Assembly: GCF_025725645.1 (NCBI RefSeq)
Contig: NZ_CP107007.1
Location: 1,116,001 to 1,180,000 of the forward strand
Direction of reading: 5' to 3'
From: Halomonas sp. GD1P12
GTDB taxonomy: Bacteria > Pseudomonadota > Gammaproteobacteria > Pseudomonadales > Halomonadaceae
Length of the DNA stretch: 64,000 bases
Part shown: piece after piece, positions 17,366 to 27,832 of the stretch
Layout of the letters: each line of letters starts with the position of its first letter
Numbering within the stretch: the first letter of the stretch is position 1
Made by a program: the position numbers and the translations under genes
Notes under the pieces: model-generated
The model's input: the letters and a program-made list of their open reading frames with translations, nothing else
What the model was told of the DNA's origin: nothing
Databases searched by the model: none

Positions 17366-18709
17366 TCAGGCGCTTCCCGGCGCCTGGTTGGCTTCTTCGT
17401 CTCTGGCCTCGCGCCAAGCCATGATCTCGGCAAAGCGCTTCTCCTGGCCCTGGGCGCTGGGTTCGAAAAAGCGCGTTTTGGGCAGCGCCTCGGGCCAGCA
17501 GTCGTGGGCGTCGCCGGCCGGATAGCCGTTGGGCTCATTATGGGCGTAGCGGTAGCCTTCGCCGTGGCCGAGCTCCTCCATCAGCTTCGTCGGCGCGTTT
17601 CTCAGGTAGCTCGGCACGTCCACCTGGGGCTGGCTGTTGACGAACGACTGCGCCGCTTTCCAGGCGCGGTCGATGCGGTTGCTCTTGGGCGCGACCGCCA
17701 GGTGAATGGCGGCGTGGGCGATCGCCCGCTGGCCCTCGTAGTCGCCCAGGCGCAGGTAAGCATCCCAGGCGGCGATCACCAGCGGCAGCGCCCGCGGGTC
17801 GGCGTTGCCCACGTCTTCCGAGGCGATGGCGCTGAGCCTTCGCACCACGTCCAGCGGGTCGCCGCCGCCCTGAATGAAGCGCGCCATGTAGAGAAGCGCG
17901 GCGTCCGGGCGCGAGGAGCGAATCGATTTGTGGATCGCCGAGAGCAGATCATAGTAGGCGTCACCCTGCTTATCGAAGGCGCTGGACTGGTGGCCGATCA
18001 CATCCAAAAGCGCCGCCTTTGCCAGCACTTCCCGCTCGCCGCGCTGCTCGGTGAAGTCGCAGGCGGTCTCGAGAAGCCCCAGCGCCCGGCGCGCGTCGCC
18101 GGCGCTGGCGCGGGCCAACGCCTGGAGCACGCCTTCTTCGAGCTCGATCGACCGCCGGCCCAATCCGCGCTCGCGGTCCTCGAGCGCCTGGCGCATCACG
18201 TCGATCAACTCCTGCTCGCTTAAAGGCTTCAACACGTAGACCCGGGTGCGGGATAAAAGCGCCGAGTTGACCTCGAAGGAGGGGTTTTCGGTGGTCGCGC
18301 CGATCAGCGTCAATAGCCCGGATTCGACGTGGGGCAAAAGCGCATCCTGCTGGCTCTTGTTGAGGCGATGGATTTCGTCCAGAAAGAGCAGCGTCTGCGC
18401 GCGGGTCTGACGCGCGCGCTCGACCACCGCGCGAATCTCCTTCACCCCGGCCATCACGGCACTTAGCTGCTCAAGCGCCGAGTCCGAGGCGCGGGCCAAC
18501 AGCTCGGCAAGCGTGGTCTTGCCCACCCCAGGCGGGCCCCAGAGGATCATCGAGCGTACGCTTTTCGACTCGACCATCTGGCGCAGCGGTTTATGAGGGC
18601 CGACCAGCGCCTGCTGGCCCACGTAGTCGTCCAGGTGGCGCGGGCGCATGCGAAAGGCGAGGGGGGCGCCGTCGGCGGGCGGGGCCTTGGCGCTGTCAAA
18701 AAGGTCCAT
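17366..18709 (-). CDS. rarA: Replication-associated recombination protein A (RarA/MgsA)
   Basis: AAA+ clamp-loader-like ATPase that acts at stalled replication forks. 447 residues match the family. Walker [11 protein letters not shown] is at about 57-66, Walker [17 protein letters not shown] follows, with sensor region [18 protein letters not shown]. The C-terminal domain contains [36 protein letters not shown] precedes the ATG. It is convergent with lolA; in E. coli the partner serS follows, but here no serS is seen. Confidence 0.95.
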   Translation of the reverse strand: MDLFDSAKAPPADGAPLAFRMRPRHLDDYVGQQALVGPHKPLRQMVESKSVRSMILWGPPGVGKTTLAELLARASDSALEQLSAVMAGVKEIRAVVERARQTRAQTLLFLDEIHRLNKSQQDALLPHVESGLLTLIGATTENPSFEVNSALLSRTRVYVLKPLSEQELIDVMRQALEDRERGLGRRSIELEEGVLQALARASAGDARRALGLLETACDFTEQRGEREVLAKAALLDVIGHQSSAFDKQGDAYYDLLSAIHKSIRSSRPDAALLYMARFIQGGGDPLDVVRRLSAIASEDVGNADPRALPLVIAAWDAYLRLGDYEGQRAIAHAAIHLAVAPKSNRIDRAWKAAQSFVNSQPQVDVPSYLRNAPTKLMEELGHGEGYRYAHNEPNGYPAGDAHDCWPEALPKTRFFEPSAQGQEKRFAEIMAWREARDEEANQAPGSA

Positions 18710-18983
18710 GTCTTTATCCTTCGTGCGTCAGGGCGTCGAGAGTCGCCGGGTCATGCTATGGCAAAGCGCGTTGCGGCAGGCTACCTTAGGACATACGCTT
18801 TGTAACGCGGTGTCTCGAAGCGCCGTCGTTGCCACGGATTTTTTGCTACAGATAGGTTATCAAAGGTCAGTTGCTAAAAATCAGTTGTCACAGTGTAGTA
18901 GACATTGCTTATCCAGCGCGTGTCCAATGCCTTGACAGGGACTTTGAAGGTAAGGCTCGACCACCATTTAAGGAGTTTGGCTC

Positions 18984-19529
18984 ATGTTAAATCAACTGCG
19001 TCTGGACCATGCCAATATGGCGCGCATGCTTCATGTGCTTCAGCTTAAGCAAAAAACGCTGGTGCAAGGCGAGCGGCCCAACTTCAAGCTGATGCGTGAA
19101 GTCGTGGACTACATCCTCGCTTACATGGACGAGTTCGCCACACCTCTGGAAAAGATCTGCGTGGAGCGCCTGGAGGAGAAGGCCTCGGAAGAGCTGCCTT
19201 TCATGGAGAAGATGGCCGAGGACTACCGCCAGCTCAAGCCGAGCCTGGCTCAGCTCTCTGATGATATCGATATGATCCTGATGGACAACGTGCTGCCGAT
19301 GGATCGTTTTGCCGAGGACTTGAGCACCTACCTCGACGCCCATCGCACCTACCTTCGTCACGAGCGCGAGCATCTGTTCCCGTTGATCGACAAGTACTTC
19401 ACTGACGAGGATCTGGAAGCACTTCGCCAGGCGCTGCCGGACAAGGCGCAGCAGGAGCTCGAGCGCCTGCAAAATGCCTATCCCGAGCTTTACGCCGAGC
19501 TCAATAACGCCGAAGTGCCCGACCTCTAA
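18984..19529 (+). CDS. Hemerythrin-like four-helix protein with degenerate metal site
   Basis: A 181-residue all-helical protein resembling HHE-type hemerythrin domains. The first-helix histidine is kept (DHANMARML, His9). In the second helix the usual HHPxE pattern reads ATPLE, so the His-His pair is replaced by Ala52-Thr53 while Glu56 remains. In the third helix H120, H126, E129 and H130 (HRTYLRHEREHLFPLI) are kept. Canonical hemerythrins bind a diiron centre for oxygen or NO sensing; with the pair missing, binding of one iron, another metal or none is possible. TAAGGAG lies before the ATG. Monocistronic and divergent from rarA. The function is unknown. Confidence 0.8.
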   Translation: MLNQLRLDHANMARMLHVLQLKQKTLVQGERPNFKLMREVVDYILAYMDEFATPLEKICVERLEEKASEELPFMEKMAEDYRQLKPSLAQLSDDIDMILMDNVLPMDRFAEDLSTYLDAHRTYLRHEREHLFPLIDKYFTDEDLEALRQALPDKAQQELERLQNAYPELYAELNNAEVPDL

Positions 19530-19538
19530 GACCACGCG

Positions 19539-19560
19539 CGCCCGAGCCTTTCGGGCGTGT
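19539..19560 (+). terminator. Weak terminator after the hemerythrin-like gene
   Basis: Stem CGCCCGA/TCGGGCG with loop GCCTT (19539-19557), followed by GTGTTAAA. It lacks a strong T-run. Confidence 0.4.
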
Positions 19561-19630
19561 TAAACTGGCGCCTTTTAAACACCCAGAGAGCGCTTGTGGC
19601 TTACTCATCCATTGGCCCGGGCGGGGCGCC

Positions 19631-20416
19631 ATGAGCGGGCCCGTCCTGATCTTCGATTCTGGTGTCGGTGGGCTTTCGGTGGCCCGCTCGCTCACCTTGC
19701 GCCATCCAGATATCCCCCTGTGCTACGCCTGCGATAACGCCTGGTTGCCCTATGGGCTGCGCGACGACGTTACGCTCTCCAGACGTATTCTGTCCGTATG
19801 CCAAGCGGCGGTCACCGCCTGTCGGGCCAGCGCGCTGGTCGTGGCCTGTAACACCGCCAGCACCCTGGCACTGAGTGGGCTTCGCGAGGCGCTGGACATT
19901 CCGGTGATCGGCACCGTGCCCGCCATCAAGCCCGCCGCGCTTGCAAGCCGAACACGGCATATCGGCCTTCTGGCTACCCGCGCCACGGTGCACCGCCCCT
20001 ACACCCAGGATCTGATCGAGCGCTTCGCCAGCGACTGCGAAGTCACCAAAGTGGCGGCCGACGCCCTGGTCACCGAGGCCGAGGCCTGGCTTGCCGGCCA
20101 ACACGTCGATCACGCACGCGTGCAGCATGCGCTGGAGCCGCTCTGGCAGGCGGTGACCGCGCCATGTCCGCTCGATACCGTGGTGCTCGGCTGTACCCAC
20201 TTTCCGCTGTTGAAGCCGGTGCTCGAAACCCTGGCGCCTGGGCCGCTTCAATGGATCGACTCCGGCGATGCCATTGCCCGCCGGGTCGTCGACGTCATGC
20301 CCCACGCCCGCGGCCCTCAGGATGGGCGCTCTTTCACCACCGCCGACGCCGACCACCTCGTTCGCGGCTTCGAGACCTTCGGTTTCAAGGCCCCGCACCG
20401 CTTGTCGCTGCCCTGA
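19631..20416 (+). CDS. murI: Glutamate racemase
   Basis: Provides D-glutamate for peptidoglycan. The 261-residue protein shows the N-terminal IFDSGVGGLSV with Asp9, the first catalytic cysteine in VACNTAST (Cys73), and the second in LGCTHFPLL. It lies 36 bp before trmA in the same direction; in enterobacteria murI and trmA are also near neighbours. The start at 19631 follows a G-rich stretch that may act as a weak ribosome binding site. Confidence 0.95.
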   Translation: MSGPVLIFDSGVGGLSVARSLTLRHPDIPLCYACDNAWLPYGLRDDVTLSRRILSVCQAAVTACRASALVVACNTASTLALSGLREALDIPVIGTVPAIKPAALASRTRHIGLLATRATVHRPYTQDLIERFASDCEVTKVAADALVTEAEAWLAGQHVDHARVQHALEPLWQAVTAPCPLDTVVLGCTHFPLLKPVLETLAPGPLQWIDSGDAIARRVVDVMPHARGPQDGRSFTTADADHLVRGFETFGFKAPHRLSLP

Positions 20417-20452
20417 GCGAGGGCAGCGCTGATCACTTTTTAAGGAGCCCCC

Positions 20453-21556
20453 TTGGCCATTCCCGCTGTCGACCCCCAACGTTACGATGAGCAGCTCGAT
20501 GAAAAGCGCGTGTTCGTCGAGGCGCTGTTCGCGCCGTTTTCACCGCCAGCGCTCGAGGTCTACGCGTCGCCGCCGAGCCATTACCGTCAGCGCTGCGAGT
20601 TTCGGATCTGGCACGAAGGCGACGACCTGTTTTACGCCATGTTCGAGGTCAACCCGAGTGATCCCAAGGATAAAAAGGTCGTGCGTCTGGATCAGTACCC
20701 GGTGGCCAGCGAGCGTATCAACGCGCTGATGCCGAAGCTTAGAGAGGCGTTTTTGCAAAGCGATACGCTCAGGCGGCGACTCTTTCAGGTCGAGTTTTTG
20801 ACCACGCTTTCCGGCGAGGCGCTGGTCACGCTGATCTACCACCGACCGCTCGACGAGGCTTGGGAAACTGAGGCGCAGGCGCTGGAGAAGACGTTGGGCA
20901 TCATGATCATCGGCCGCTCGCGCAAGCAGCGCCTGGTGCTGACGCGTGACCACGTCTGGGAGCGGCTGACGGTGGAGGGGCGCAGCCTCGACTACCAGCA
21001 GGTGGAGAACAGCTTCACCCAGCCCAACGCCCACATCTGCCAGACCATGCTCGAGTGGGCAAGGCAAGCGACCCCTGATCAAACCGGGCGCGATCTGGTG
21101 GAGCTTTACTGCGGTAACGGCAACTTCACCATCGCGCTTGCAAGTAATTTTCGCCGCGTGCTGGCCACGGAAATTTCTCGTACGTCGGTGGCCAGTGCTA
21201 ACGTTAATATCGAGGCTAACCATATTGAGAACGCGGTGGTGGCGCGGATGTCCGCCGAGGAGTTTTCGCTGGCGTTAAAAGGCGAGAAAACCGGGCGCCG
21301 GGTCGCCGAGATGGAACTCGATAGCTTCGATTTTTCGACCGTGCTGGTGGACCCGCCGCGGGCGGGGCTCGATGAGCAGAGCTGTCGGCAGATCAGCGAG
21401 TACGAGCGGATCGTCTATATTTCCTGCAATCCGCAAACGCTTGCCGACAATCTCGCACTTTTGACGCAAACCCACGACATCGAGCGCTTTGCGCTGTTTG
21501 ACCAGTTCCCGTTTACCCACCACTGTGAGTGTGGCGTGGTGCTGGTAAAGCGATAA
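20453..21556 (+). CDS. trmA: tRNA/tmRNA (uracil-C5)-methyltransferase TrmA
   Basis: Methylates U54 of the T loop in all tRNAs with S-adenosylmethionine. The start is a TTG at 20453 with TAAGGAG six bases upstream, giving 367 residues (E. coli 366). Motifs are ELYCGNGNFTIALA for SAM binding, VLVDPPRAGLD, and YISCNPQT with the catalytic Cys325. There is no TRAM domain, which separates it from RlmC and RlmD. It is probably co-transcribed with murI. Confidence 0.95.
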   Translation: MAIPAVDPQRYDEQLDEKRVFVEALFAPFSPPALEVYASPPSHYRQRCEFRIWHEGDDLFYAMFEVNPSDPKDKKVVRLDQYPVASERINALMPKLREAFLQSDTLRRRLFQVEFLTTLSGEALVTLIYHRPLDEAWETEAQALEKTLGIMIIGRSRKQRLVLTRDHVWERLTVEGRSLDYQQVENSFTQPNAHICQTMLEWARQATPDQTGRDLVELYCGNGNFTIALASNFRRVLATEISRTSVASANVNIEANHIENAVVARMSAEEFSLALKGEKTGRRVAEMELDSFDFSTVLVDPPRAGLDEQSCRQISEYERIVYISCNPQTLADNLALLTQTHDIERFALFDQFPFTHHCECGVVLVKR

Positions 21557-21707
21557 ATGACCTTGATGCCAGTACGGCATACTCCATAAGCAAGTTGGCA
21601 GATGGTTAGAGAGGAGCGAGCTGCTACAGTAAGCTAACGGAAATCGTGGCCCCAAGGCCGATTATTGTTCGTTTTGGCCCCACCGGCCCAGGCAATCGAG
21701 GTGATGG

Positions 21708-24700
21708 ATGCACAACGTTGCGAGTGATGAGAGTCGACAAGATCTTTTGAAACAGCTGCAGGAGCGCCTGGAAGCGCGGCTGGAGCCGGACCGGGCGGCG
21801 TGTATCGAAGCGTTCGCCCGCCACTTTTACGCCACCGTCCCGGTGGAGGATCTTGTCGACCGCCGTCTCGACGATCTCTACGGCGCCACGCTATCGATCT
21901 GGCAGTTTTTGCTGCACCACGACCCGCAAAGCCCGAAGGTGCGCATTTTCAACCCGGATTTTGAAGAGGACGGCTGGCAGTCGCACCACACCTTCGTGGC
22001 GGTGCTGCACGAAGACATGCCGTTTCTGGTCGATTCGGTGCGCATCGAGCTCAACCGCCGGGGCTTGACCGTTCACGCGATTCAAAACGCCGTGTTCGCC
22101 GTGGACCGCGACGACCGTCATCGCCTCGAGACCTTGACCACGCCGCGCGACGAGAACGCCCCGGAGGCGCGAGAGTCGCTGATCGTCATCGAAGTGGATC
22201 GTCAGACCGACCCACAGGCGCTGTCGAATATGGAGGAGAAGCTTCACAACGTGCTGCGCGACGTGCGCACCGCGGTGGAAGACTTCGACCCGATGTGCAA
22301 TCAGATCACCTCGGCCATTCAGGAGCTCGAGAAAAACTGCCCGCCGCAGCTCGATCCGGACGACCACGAAGAGGCCATCGCATTTCTCGAGTGGCTCTTG
22401 AAAGACAACTTTACCTTTTTGGGCTACGACGAGTACTACCTGAAGGACGGCGAGCTCGAGCGCGATCCCAATAGTGTGCTGGGCGTTTTTCGCCTGAACC
22501 AGACGCGCTACCGCGAGCGCATCCGTACCGAAGAGGGCGTCGACGAAAGTGGCTTCGTGCTGGTACCGCAACTTCTGTCGTTTGCCAAGAGCGCGCACCA
22601 TAGCCGCGTACATCGCCCTACCTACCCGGACTACATCACCGTCGACCGCTACGACGACGACGGCAACGTGATCGGCGAGCGGCGTTTTTTCGGCCTGTTC
22701 ACCGCCACGGTGTACAACGAATCGCCGCGCAACATCCCGCTATTGCGTCGCAAGCTCAAGGCGGTGATGGATATTGCGGGCTTCAACCCGCGCGGCCATA
22801 ACGGCAAGCAGCTGCTGCAGATTCTGGAAGTCTTCCCGCGCGACGATCTTTTCCAGATCGACACCGAGCAGCTTGCCGAGACGGCACTGGGGATTCTCAA
22901 TATCCGCGAGCGCCGTCAGGTGCGCCTGTTCATCCGCACCGACGTGAGCGGCAAGTTCTATTCGTGCCTGGTGTTCGTGCCGCGGGACGTATTCTCCACC
23001 GACCTACGTCAGCGCATCCAAACCATGCTGTGCGACGAGCTCGACGCCCGCTTTGGCGATTTCAACACCTACCTCTCCGAGTCGGTGCTGGCGCGCATCC
23101 AGCTCATTTTGCGCTTCAAGGGCGACTCGCCCACGCCCTACGATTTGAAACGGCTCGAGAACAAGGTGTCGAGGCTTTCGCGCAGCTGGCGCGACGAGCT
23201 TTTTGACGCCATGAGCGAGGGCTTTGGCGAAGAGCGCACCAACGAGCTGATGGAGCGGTTCCAGCATGCGTTTTCGGCAAGTTACCGCGAGGACTTCAAC
23301 GCCCGCACCGCGGTGTTCGACATCCAGCACCTGCTGACGCTTCGCGACGACAAAAAGCTGTCGCTGTCGCTCTACCGGCCGATGGAAGAGCAGGTCGGCG
23401 GCATGAACCTGAAGCTCTATCATCGCGACAGTCAGATTCCGCTCTCTGACGTGCTGCCGATGATGGAAAATCTTGGCCTGCGCGTGCAGGGCGAGCGCCC
23501 TTACGATATCGCAAGCCCCCACGCGCGCTACTGGATCCATGACTTCGAACTCGAGCATTCGCGCACCGGGGTCGACATGAGCCAGATGCGCGATATTTTC
23601 AGCGAAGCGTTCCAGCGCATCTGGGCAGGCCAGGCAGACAACGACAGCTTCAACCGGCTGGTGCTCGGCGCCGGGCTCGACTGGCGCGAAGTCGCGATGC
23701 TTCGCGGCTACGCGCGCTATCTCAAGCAGATTCGCTTTGGCATGTCCCAGGACTACATCGCCACCACGCTTGCCAACTACCCGTTGATCACCCAGAGCCT
23801 GGTCGAGTTGTTCCAGCAGCGCTTCGACCCCGAGGTCGAGTCTCACGACACCCAAGCGTGCGAAGAGCGCCTGAACGAGCATCTCGACGGCGTGGCGAGT
23901 CTCAGCGACGACCAGCTGTTGCGCCGCTTGATGGAGCTGATCAAGGCGACGCTTCGCACCAACTACTATCAGCGAACCGAGCAGGGCGAATTCAAGGATT
24001 ACATCGCCTACAAGCTCGAACCCACGAAAGTGACCGGCATTCCCAAGCCGCGACCGATGTTCGAAATTTTCATGTGTTCGCCGCGGGTCGAGGGTGTTCA
24101 TCTGCGCGGCGGCAAGGTCGCGCGCGGCGGGCTGCGCTGGTCCGAGCGCCTCGAGGATTACCGCACTGAGGTGCTGGGGCTGATGAAGGCGCAGCAGGTC
24201 AAGAACTCGGTGATCGTGCCGGTCGGCGCCAAGGGCGGTTTCGTCTGCAAGCGCATGCCGGAAAACGCCGACCGCGAAACCGTGCAGAACGAGGGCATCG
24301 CCTGCTATCAGATCTTCATCCGCGCGCTGCTGGACGTGACCGATAATCTCGAAGGAAGCGAAGTGGTGCCGCCGCAGAACGTGGTGCGCCACGACGAGGA
24401 CGATACGTATCTGGTAGTAGCAGCGGACAAGGGCACGGCGTCGTTTTCCGACTACGCCAACGCGATCTCACTGGAGTATGGCCACTGGTTGGGCGATGCC
24501 TTCGCCTCGGGCGGCGCCAACGGCTACGACCACAAGAAGATGGCGATCACCGCGCGCGGTGCCTGGGAGTCGGTCAAGCGTCACTTCAAGAACCTGGATC
24601 TCGACACCCAGCGCGACCCCTTCACCGTGGTCGGTGTCGGCGACATGGCCGGCGACGTGTTTGGCAACGGCATGCTGCTATCCGACAAGATCCAGCTGGT

Positions 24701-26528
24701 CGGGGCGTTCAATCATCTGCACGTCTTCGTCGACCCCAATCCGGATACCGACGCCTCTTTTGCCGAGCGCAAGCGAATGTTCGACATGGGCCGTTCGAGC
24801 TGGGAAGACTATAGCCAGGAGCTGATCTCCCAGGGCGGCGGCGTGTTCAGCCGCAGCGCGAAGTCGATCACGATCACCCCGGAAATGGCTGAGGTCTTCG
24901 ATATCGAGGCCGACAAGCTCTCGCCTAACGAGCTCATCAACGCCATGCTCAAGGCGAAGGTCGATCTGATCTGGAACGGTGGTATCGGCACCTACGTCAA
25001 GGGCTCCGAGGAGACCGACGCCGACGTGGGCGACAAGGCCAACGATGGGCTTCGCATCAACGGTAATGAGCTCAACTGCCGCGTGGTGGGCGAGGGCGGC
25101 AACCTTGGTTTGACCCAGCGCGGGCGCATGGAAGCCGCGGCAAAAGGCGTGCGCGTCTACACCGACTTCATCGACAACGCCGGCGGCGTGAACTGCTCGG
25201 ATCACGAGGTCAACATCAAGATCCTGATCGACGAGGTGGTCAAGCGCGGCGACATGACCGAGAAGCAGCGCAACGAGCTGCTCGCCGAGATGACCGATGA
25301 GGTCGGCGAGCTCGTGGTTCTGGACAACTACCGTCAGACCCAGTCGATCGACCTGTCTGAAATGCTCTCCCGCCAGGGCTCCGGGCCGTACCGGCGCTTT
25401 ATCAGCGAGCTCGAAAGCGCCGGTCAGATCGACCGTGAACTCGAGTTTTTGCCCTCGGACGAAGTGCTCAAGGAGCGCGCCAGCAATAACGAAGGCATGC
25501 GCCTGCCCGAGCTATCGGTGCTGACGTCTTATGCGAAAAGCACGCTCAAGGGGGATCTGATCGAGTCCAACGTGCCGGACGATCCTTACATCGACCGCCA
25601 CCTCGAGCGGCTGTTTCCCTCCGTTTTGGTCGAGCGCTACCAGAAGGAAATGTACGAGCACCGTCTGAAGCGTGAAATCGTCGCCACCCAGGTCGCCAAC
25701 GATCTGGTGGATCACATGGGCGTGGTGTTCATTCGCCGGCTGATCGACTCTACCGGCGCGGGCCGCGCGGACATTACCCGCGCCTACGTGATTGCCCGCG
25801 ACGCCTTCAACTTCAATGAGCTGTGGGGCCAGATCGAGGCGCTGGACAACCAGGTTCCCAACCGCGTTCAGTACTCGATGATGCTCGATTTGATGCGCCT
25901 GATCCGCCGCGCGACGCGCTGGTTCGTGCGCCTGCACATGGGGCTCTCCACCCAGGATGCGATCGAATACTTCCGTCCGCGGCTTTCGCAGCTTCAGGAG
26001 AGCATCGGCGAGCTTCTAAGCGGCGAGGAGCAAACGCAGTGGCTCAAGCGCCGCGACGAGCTCGTCGAGCAGGGTGTACCGGAAACACTGGCCTCGACCG
26101 TGGCCGGCGCGCCCAATCTTTACGGCGGGCTTGGGATCATCTTCGCCGCGCGCAGCACCAACGAAAAGCCCCAGCGCGTGGCCGAGGTATTCCACGAAAT
26201 CGGCAGCCGCCTGGAGCTGCCCTGGATGACGCGTCAGGTGACACAGCTCGAGGTGCGCGATGCCTGGCAGGCCCAGGCGCGGGAAACCTTCCGTGACGAC
26301 ATCGACCGCCAGCAGCTGGCGCTGACCATCAGCGTACTCAACATGGACGCCGGCAGCCGCGATACCCAGGAGCTGGTGGATGAGTGGCTCAAGCAGCACG
26401 CGGACCTTCACCGCCGCTGGCGCCGTTTGATCGAAGAGGTGAGCGGCGGCACCGAGGGCGGCTTTGCGCTCTTTGCCGTGGCCGTACGCGAACTCGTCGA
26501 TCTGGCCGAAAGCGGTAGCGAAGGCTAG
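21708..26528 (+). CDS. gdhB: NAD-specific glutamate dehydrogenase (large, about 180 kDa class)
   Basis: Deaminates glutamate to 2-oxoglutarate and ammonium with NAD+. The 1606-residue length is typical of the L-GDH180 class found in Pseudomonas, Caulobacter and Streptomyces. N-terminal ACT-like regulatory segments lie in roughly residues 30-450. The catalytic domain is around 720-1230 and contains GGLRWSERLEDYRTE and VGAKGGFVCKR with the catalytic lysine. Next come TGSFSDYAN-like ADKGTASFSDYAN, GGANGYDHKKM and VVGVGDMAGDVFGNGMLLS for NAD binding. A helical C-terminal domain ends the protein. GAGGTG lies before the ATG and a strong terminator follows, so the gene stands alone. It probably drives glutamate catabolism. 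Confidence 0.95.
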   Translation: MHNVASDESRQDLLKQLQERLEARLEPDRAACIEAFARHFYATVPVEDLVDRRLDDLYGATLSIWQFLLHHDPQSPKVRIFNPDFEEDGWQSHHTFVAVLHEDMPFLVDSVRIELNRRGLTVHAIQNAVFAVDRDDRHRLETLTTPRDENAPEARESLIVIEVDRQTDPQALSNMEEKLHNVLRDVRTAVEDFDPMCNQITSAIQELEKNCPPQLDPDDHEEAIAFLEWLLKDNFTFLGYDEYYLKDGELERDPNSVLGVFRLNQTRYRERIRTEEGVDESGFVLVPQLLSFAKSAHHSRVHRPTYPDYITVDRYDDDGNVIGERRFFGLFTATVYNESPRNIPLLRRKLKAVMDIAGFNPRGHNGKQLLQILEVFPRDDLFQIDTEQLAETALGILNIRERRQVRLFIRTDVSGKFYSCLVFVPRDVFSTDLRQRIQTMLCDELDARFGDFNTYLSESVLARIQLILRFKGDSPTPYDLKRLENKVSRLSRSWRDELFDAMSEGFGEERTNELMERFQHAFSASYREDFNARTAVFDIQHLLTLRDDKKLSLSLYRPMEEQVGGMNLKLYHRDSQIPLSDVLPMMENLGLRVQGERPYDIASPHARYWIHDFELEHSRTGVDMSQMRDIFSEAFQRIWAGQADNDSFNRLVLGAGLDWREVAMLRGYARYLKQIRFGMSQDYIATTLANYPLITQSLVELFQQRFDPEVESHDTQACEERLNEHLDGVASLSDDQLLRRLMELIKATLRTNYYQRTEQGEFKDYIAYKLEPTKVTGIPKPRPMFEIFMCSPRVEGVHLRGGKVARGGLRWSERLEDYRTEVLGLMKAQQVKNSVIVPVGAKGGFVCKRMPENADRETVQNEGIACYQIFIRALLDVTDNLEGSEVVPPQNVVRHDEDDTYLVVAADKGTASFSDYANAISLEYGHWLGDAFASGGANGYDHKKMAITARGAWESVKRHFKNLDLDTQRDPFTVVGVGDMAGDVFGNGMLLSDKIQLVGAFNHLHVFVDPNPDTDASFAERKRMFDMGRSSWEDYSQELISQGGGVFSRSAKSITITPEMAEVFDIEADKLSPNELINAMLKAKVDLIWNGGIGTYVKGSEETDADVGDKANDGLRINGNELNCRVVGEGGNLGLTQRGRMEAAAKGVRVYTDFIDNAGGVNCSDHEVNIKILIDEVVKRGDMTEKQRNELLAEMTDEVGELVVLDNYRQTQSIDLSEMLSRQGSGPYRRFISELESAGQIDRELEFLPSDEVLKERASNNEGMRLPELSVLTSYAKSTLKGDLIESNVPDDPYIDRHLERLFPSVLVERYQKEMYEHRLKREIVATQVANDLVDHMGVVFIRRLIDSTGAGRADITRAYVIARDAFNFNELWGQIEALDNQVPNRVQYSMMLDLMRLIRRATRWFVRLHMGLSTQDAIEYFRPRLSQLQESIGELLSGEEQTQWLKRRDELVEQGVPETLASTVAGAPNLYGGLGIIFAARSTNEKPQRVAEVFHEIGSRLELPWMTRQVTQLEVRDAWQAQARETFRDDIDRQQLALTISVLNMDAGSRDTQELVDEWLKQHADLHRRWRRLIEEVSGGTEGGFALFAVAVRELVDLAESGSEG

Positions 26529-26549
26529 GCGGTCCACTCGCTTGACCCG

Positions 26550-26581
26550 GCGCGCCCCGCTTTGCGGGGCGCGCTTTTTTG
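26550..26581 (+). terminator. Terminator of the glutamate dehydrogenase gene
   Basis: An 11-bp perfect stem, GCGCGCCCCGC (26550-26560) and GCGGGGCGCGC (26564-26574), with a TTT loop and a run of T. Confidence 0.92.
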
Positions 26582-26710
26582 TGGGCAGATGCCGCGTTGT
26601 GATGCATGGCCTCGGCGCATTTCTGCGACACCCACCGCTTTAAGGTATACTCCCGCCCGATTCTGTTGCCTACGCTATCGCCACCCTTCGATGAATGCCC
26701 GGAGCCCTCG

Positions 26711-27724
26711 ATGTATCAGCTCACTCGCTCGCTGCTGTTTCGCCTCGACCCTGAAACCGCGCATGGCCTTACCCTCACCGCGTTGGACAAGCTCTATCAA
26801 GCGGGCGGCGTCGAGCGGCTATATGGGCCCGCAGTGAGCGATCCGGTAGAGCTGATGGGGCTCAGGTTCGCCAACCGCGTGGGGCTGGCCGCGGGGCTCG
26901 ATAAAAACGCCGATCACCTGGATGCACTGGGCGCGCTCGGCTTTGGTTTTGTCGAGGTGGGTACGGTGACGCCCAAACCCCAGCCGGGCAACGACAAGCC
27001 GCGCCTGTTTCGCCTCGCCAAGCATGGCGCCATCATCAATCGCTTCGGGTTCAACAACAAGGGCGTGCTGCACCTGGTCGAGCAGGTCAAAAAGCGCCGC
27101 TATGCGGGGCTGGTCGGCATCAATATCGGCAAGAACCTCACGACGTCGGTGGACGGGGCGCTGGGCGATTACCTGACGTGCCTGGAGGCAGTGCATGGCG
27201 TGGCGGACTATGTGACGGTGAACGTCTCTTCGCCCAATACGCCGGGGCTTCGAACGCTGCAGTTCGGCGACCAGCTCGATGCGCTGCTTGGGCCTCTTCG
27301 CGAGCGCGCCAATGAACTGGATGCGCAAACCGGGCGCCGGGTGCCGCTTTTGATCAAGATCGCCCCGGACATGAGCGATGAGGAGATCGCGCTGGTCGCT
27401 CAAAGCATTACACGTAACGCTTTTGACGGCGTTATTGCGACCAATACCACCGTCGAGCGCAGCGCGGTGAAAGGTCACGTTCACGCCGAGGAGGCGGGCG
27501 GGCTTTCGGGGCGGCCGGTGTTCGAACCCTCGAACCGGATCATTCGCGCGCTGCGCGCGCACTTGCCGGGCTTGCCCATCATCGGGGTCGGCGGCATCGA
27601 TAGCCCTAAAAAGGCGCAGGAAAAGCTCGCTGCCGGCGCGGATCTCGTGCAGCTCTACTCCGGGCTCATTTATGAAGGCCCCAAACTCGTGAGTGGCTGC
27701 GCCAGGGCGCTTGCGAAGGGGTAA
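26711..27724 (+). CDS. pyrD: Dihydroorotate dehydrogenase (quinone), class 2
   Basis: Membrane-associated flavoprotein that oxidises dihydroorotate in pyrimidine synthesis and passes electrons to quinone. The start is set at the ATG at 26711 (GGAG upstream), giving 337 residues as in E. coli (336). The N-terminal quinone-tunnel helix pair (LTRSLLFRLDPETAHGL) marks class 2. Conserved motifs are FGFVEVGTVTPKPQPGN, NRFGFNNKG, NVSSPNTPGLR with the catalytic serine, and GVGGI for FMN phosphate. pyrD beside rmf is also seen in the E. coli neighbourhood. Confidence 0.96.
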   Translation: MYQLTRSLLFRLDPETAHGLTLTALDKLYQAGGVERLYGPAVSDPVELMGLRFANRVGLAAGLDKNADHLDALGALGFGFVEVGTVTPKPQPGNDKPRLFRLAKHGAIINRFGFNNKGVLHLVEQVKKRRYAGLVGINIGKNLTTSVDGALGDYLTCLEAVHGVADYVTVNVSSPNTPGLRTLQFGDQLDALLGPLRERANELDAQTGRRVPLLIKIAPDMSDEEIALVAQSITRNAFDGVIATNTTVERSAVKGHVHAEEAGGLSGRPVFEPSNRIIRALRAHLPGLPIIGVGGIDSPKKAQEKLAAGADLVQLYSGLIYEGPKLVSGCARALAKG

Positions 27725-27756
27725 GGGGTAAGGTGTAAAGTCTCGCGGTCAGGCAC

Positions 27757-27786
27757 GAAAAAGCCCGCTTGAAAACAGGCGGGCTT
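27757..27786 (-). terminator. Terminator of rmf
   Basis: Stem AAGCCCGC (27761-27768) with GCGGGCTT (27779-27786). The A-run before it on the plus strand reads as a T-run for minus-strand transcription. It may also stop pyrD read-through. Confidence 0.75.
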
Positions 27787-27832
27787 GGTCGGTTAAATCT
27801 GGTTTTGAAGGTTCGTTTGAAAAACGTCCGGG

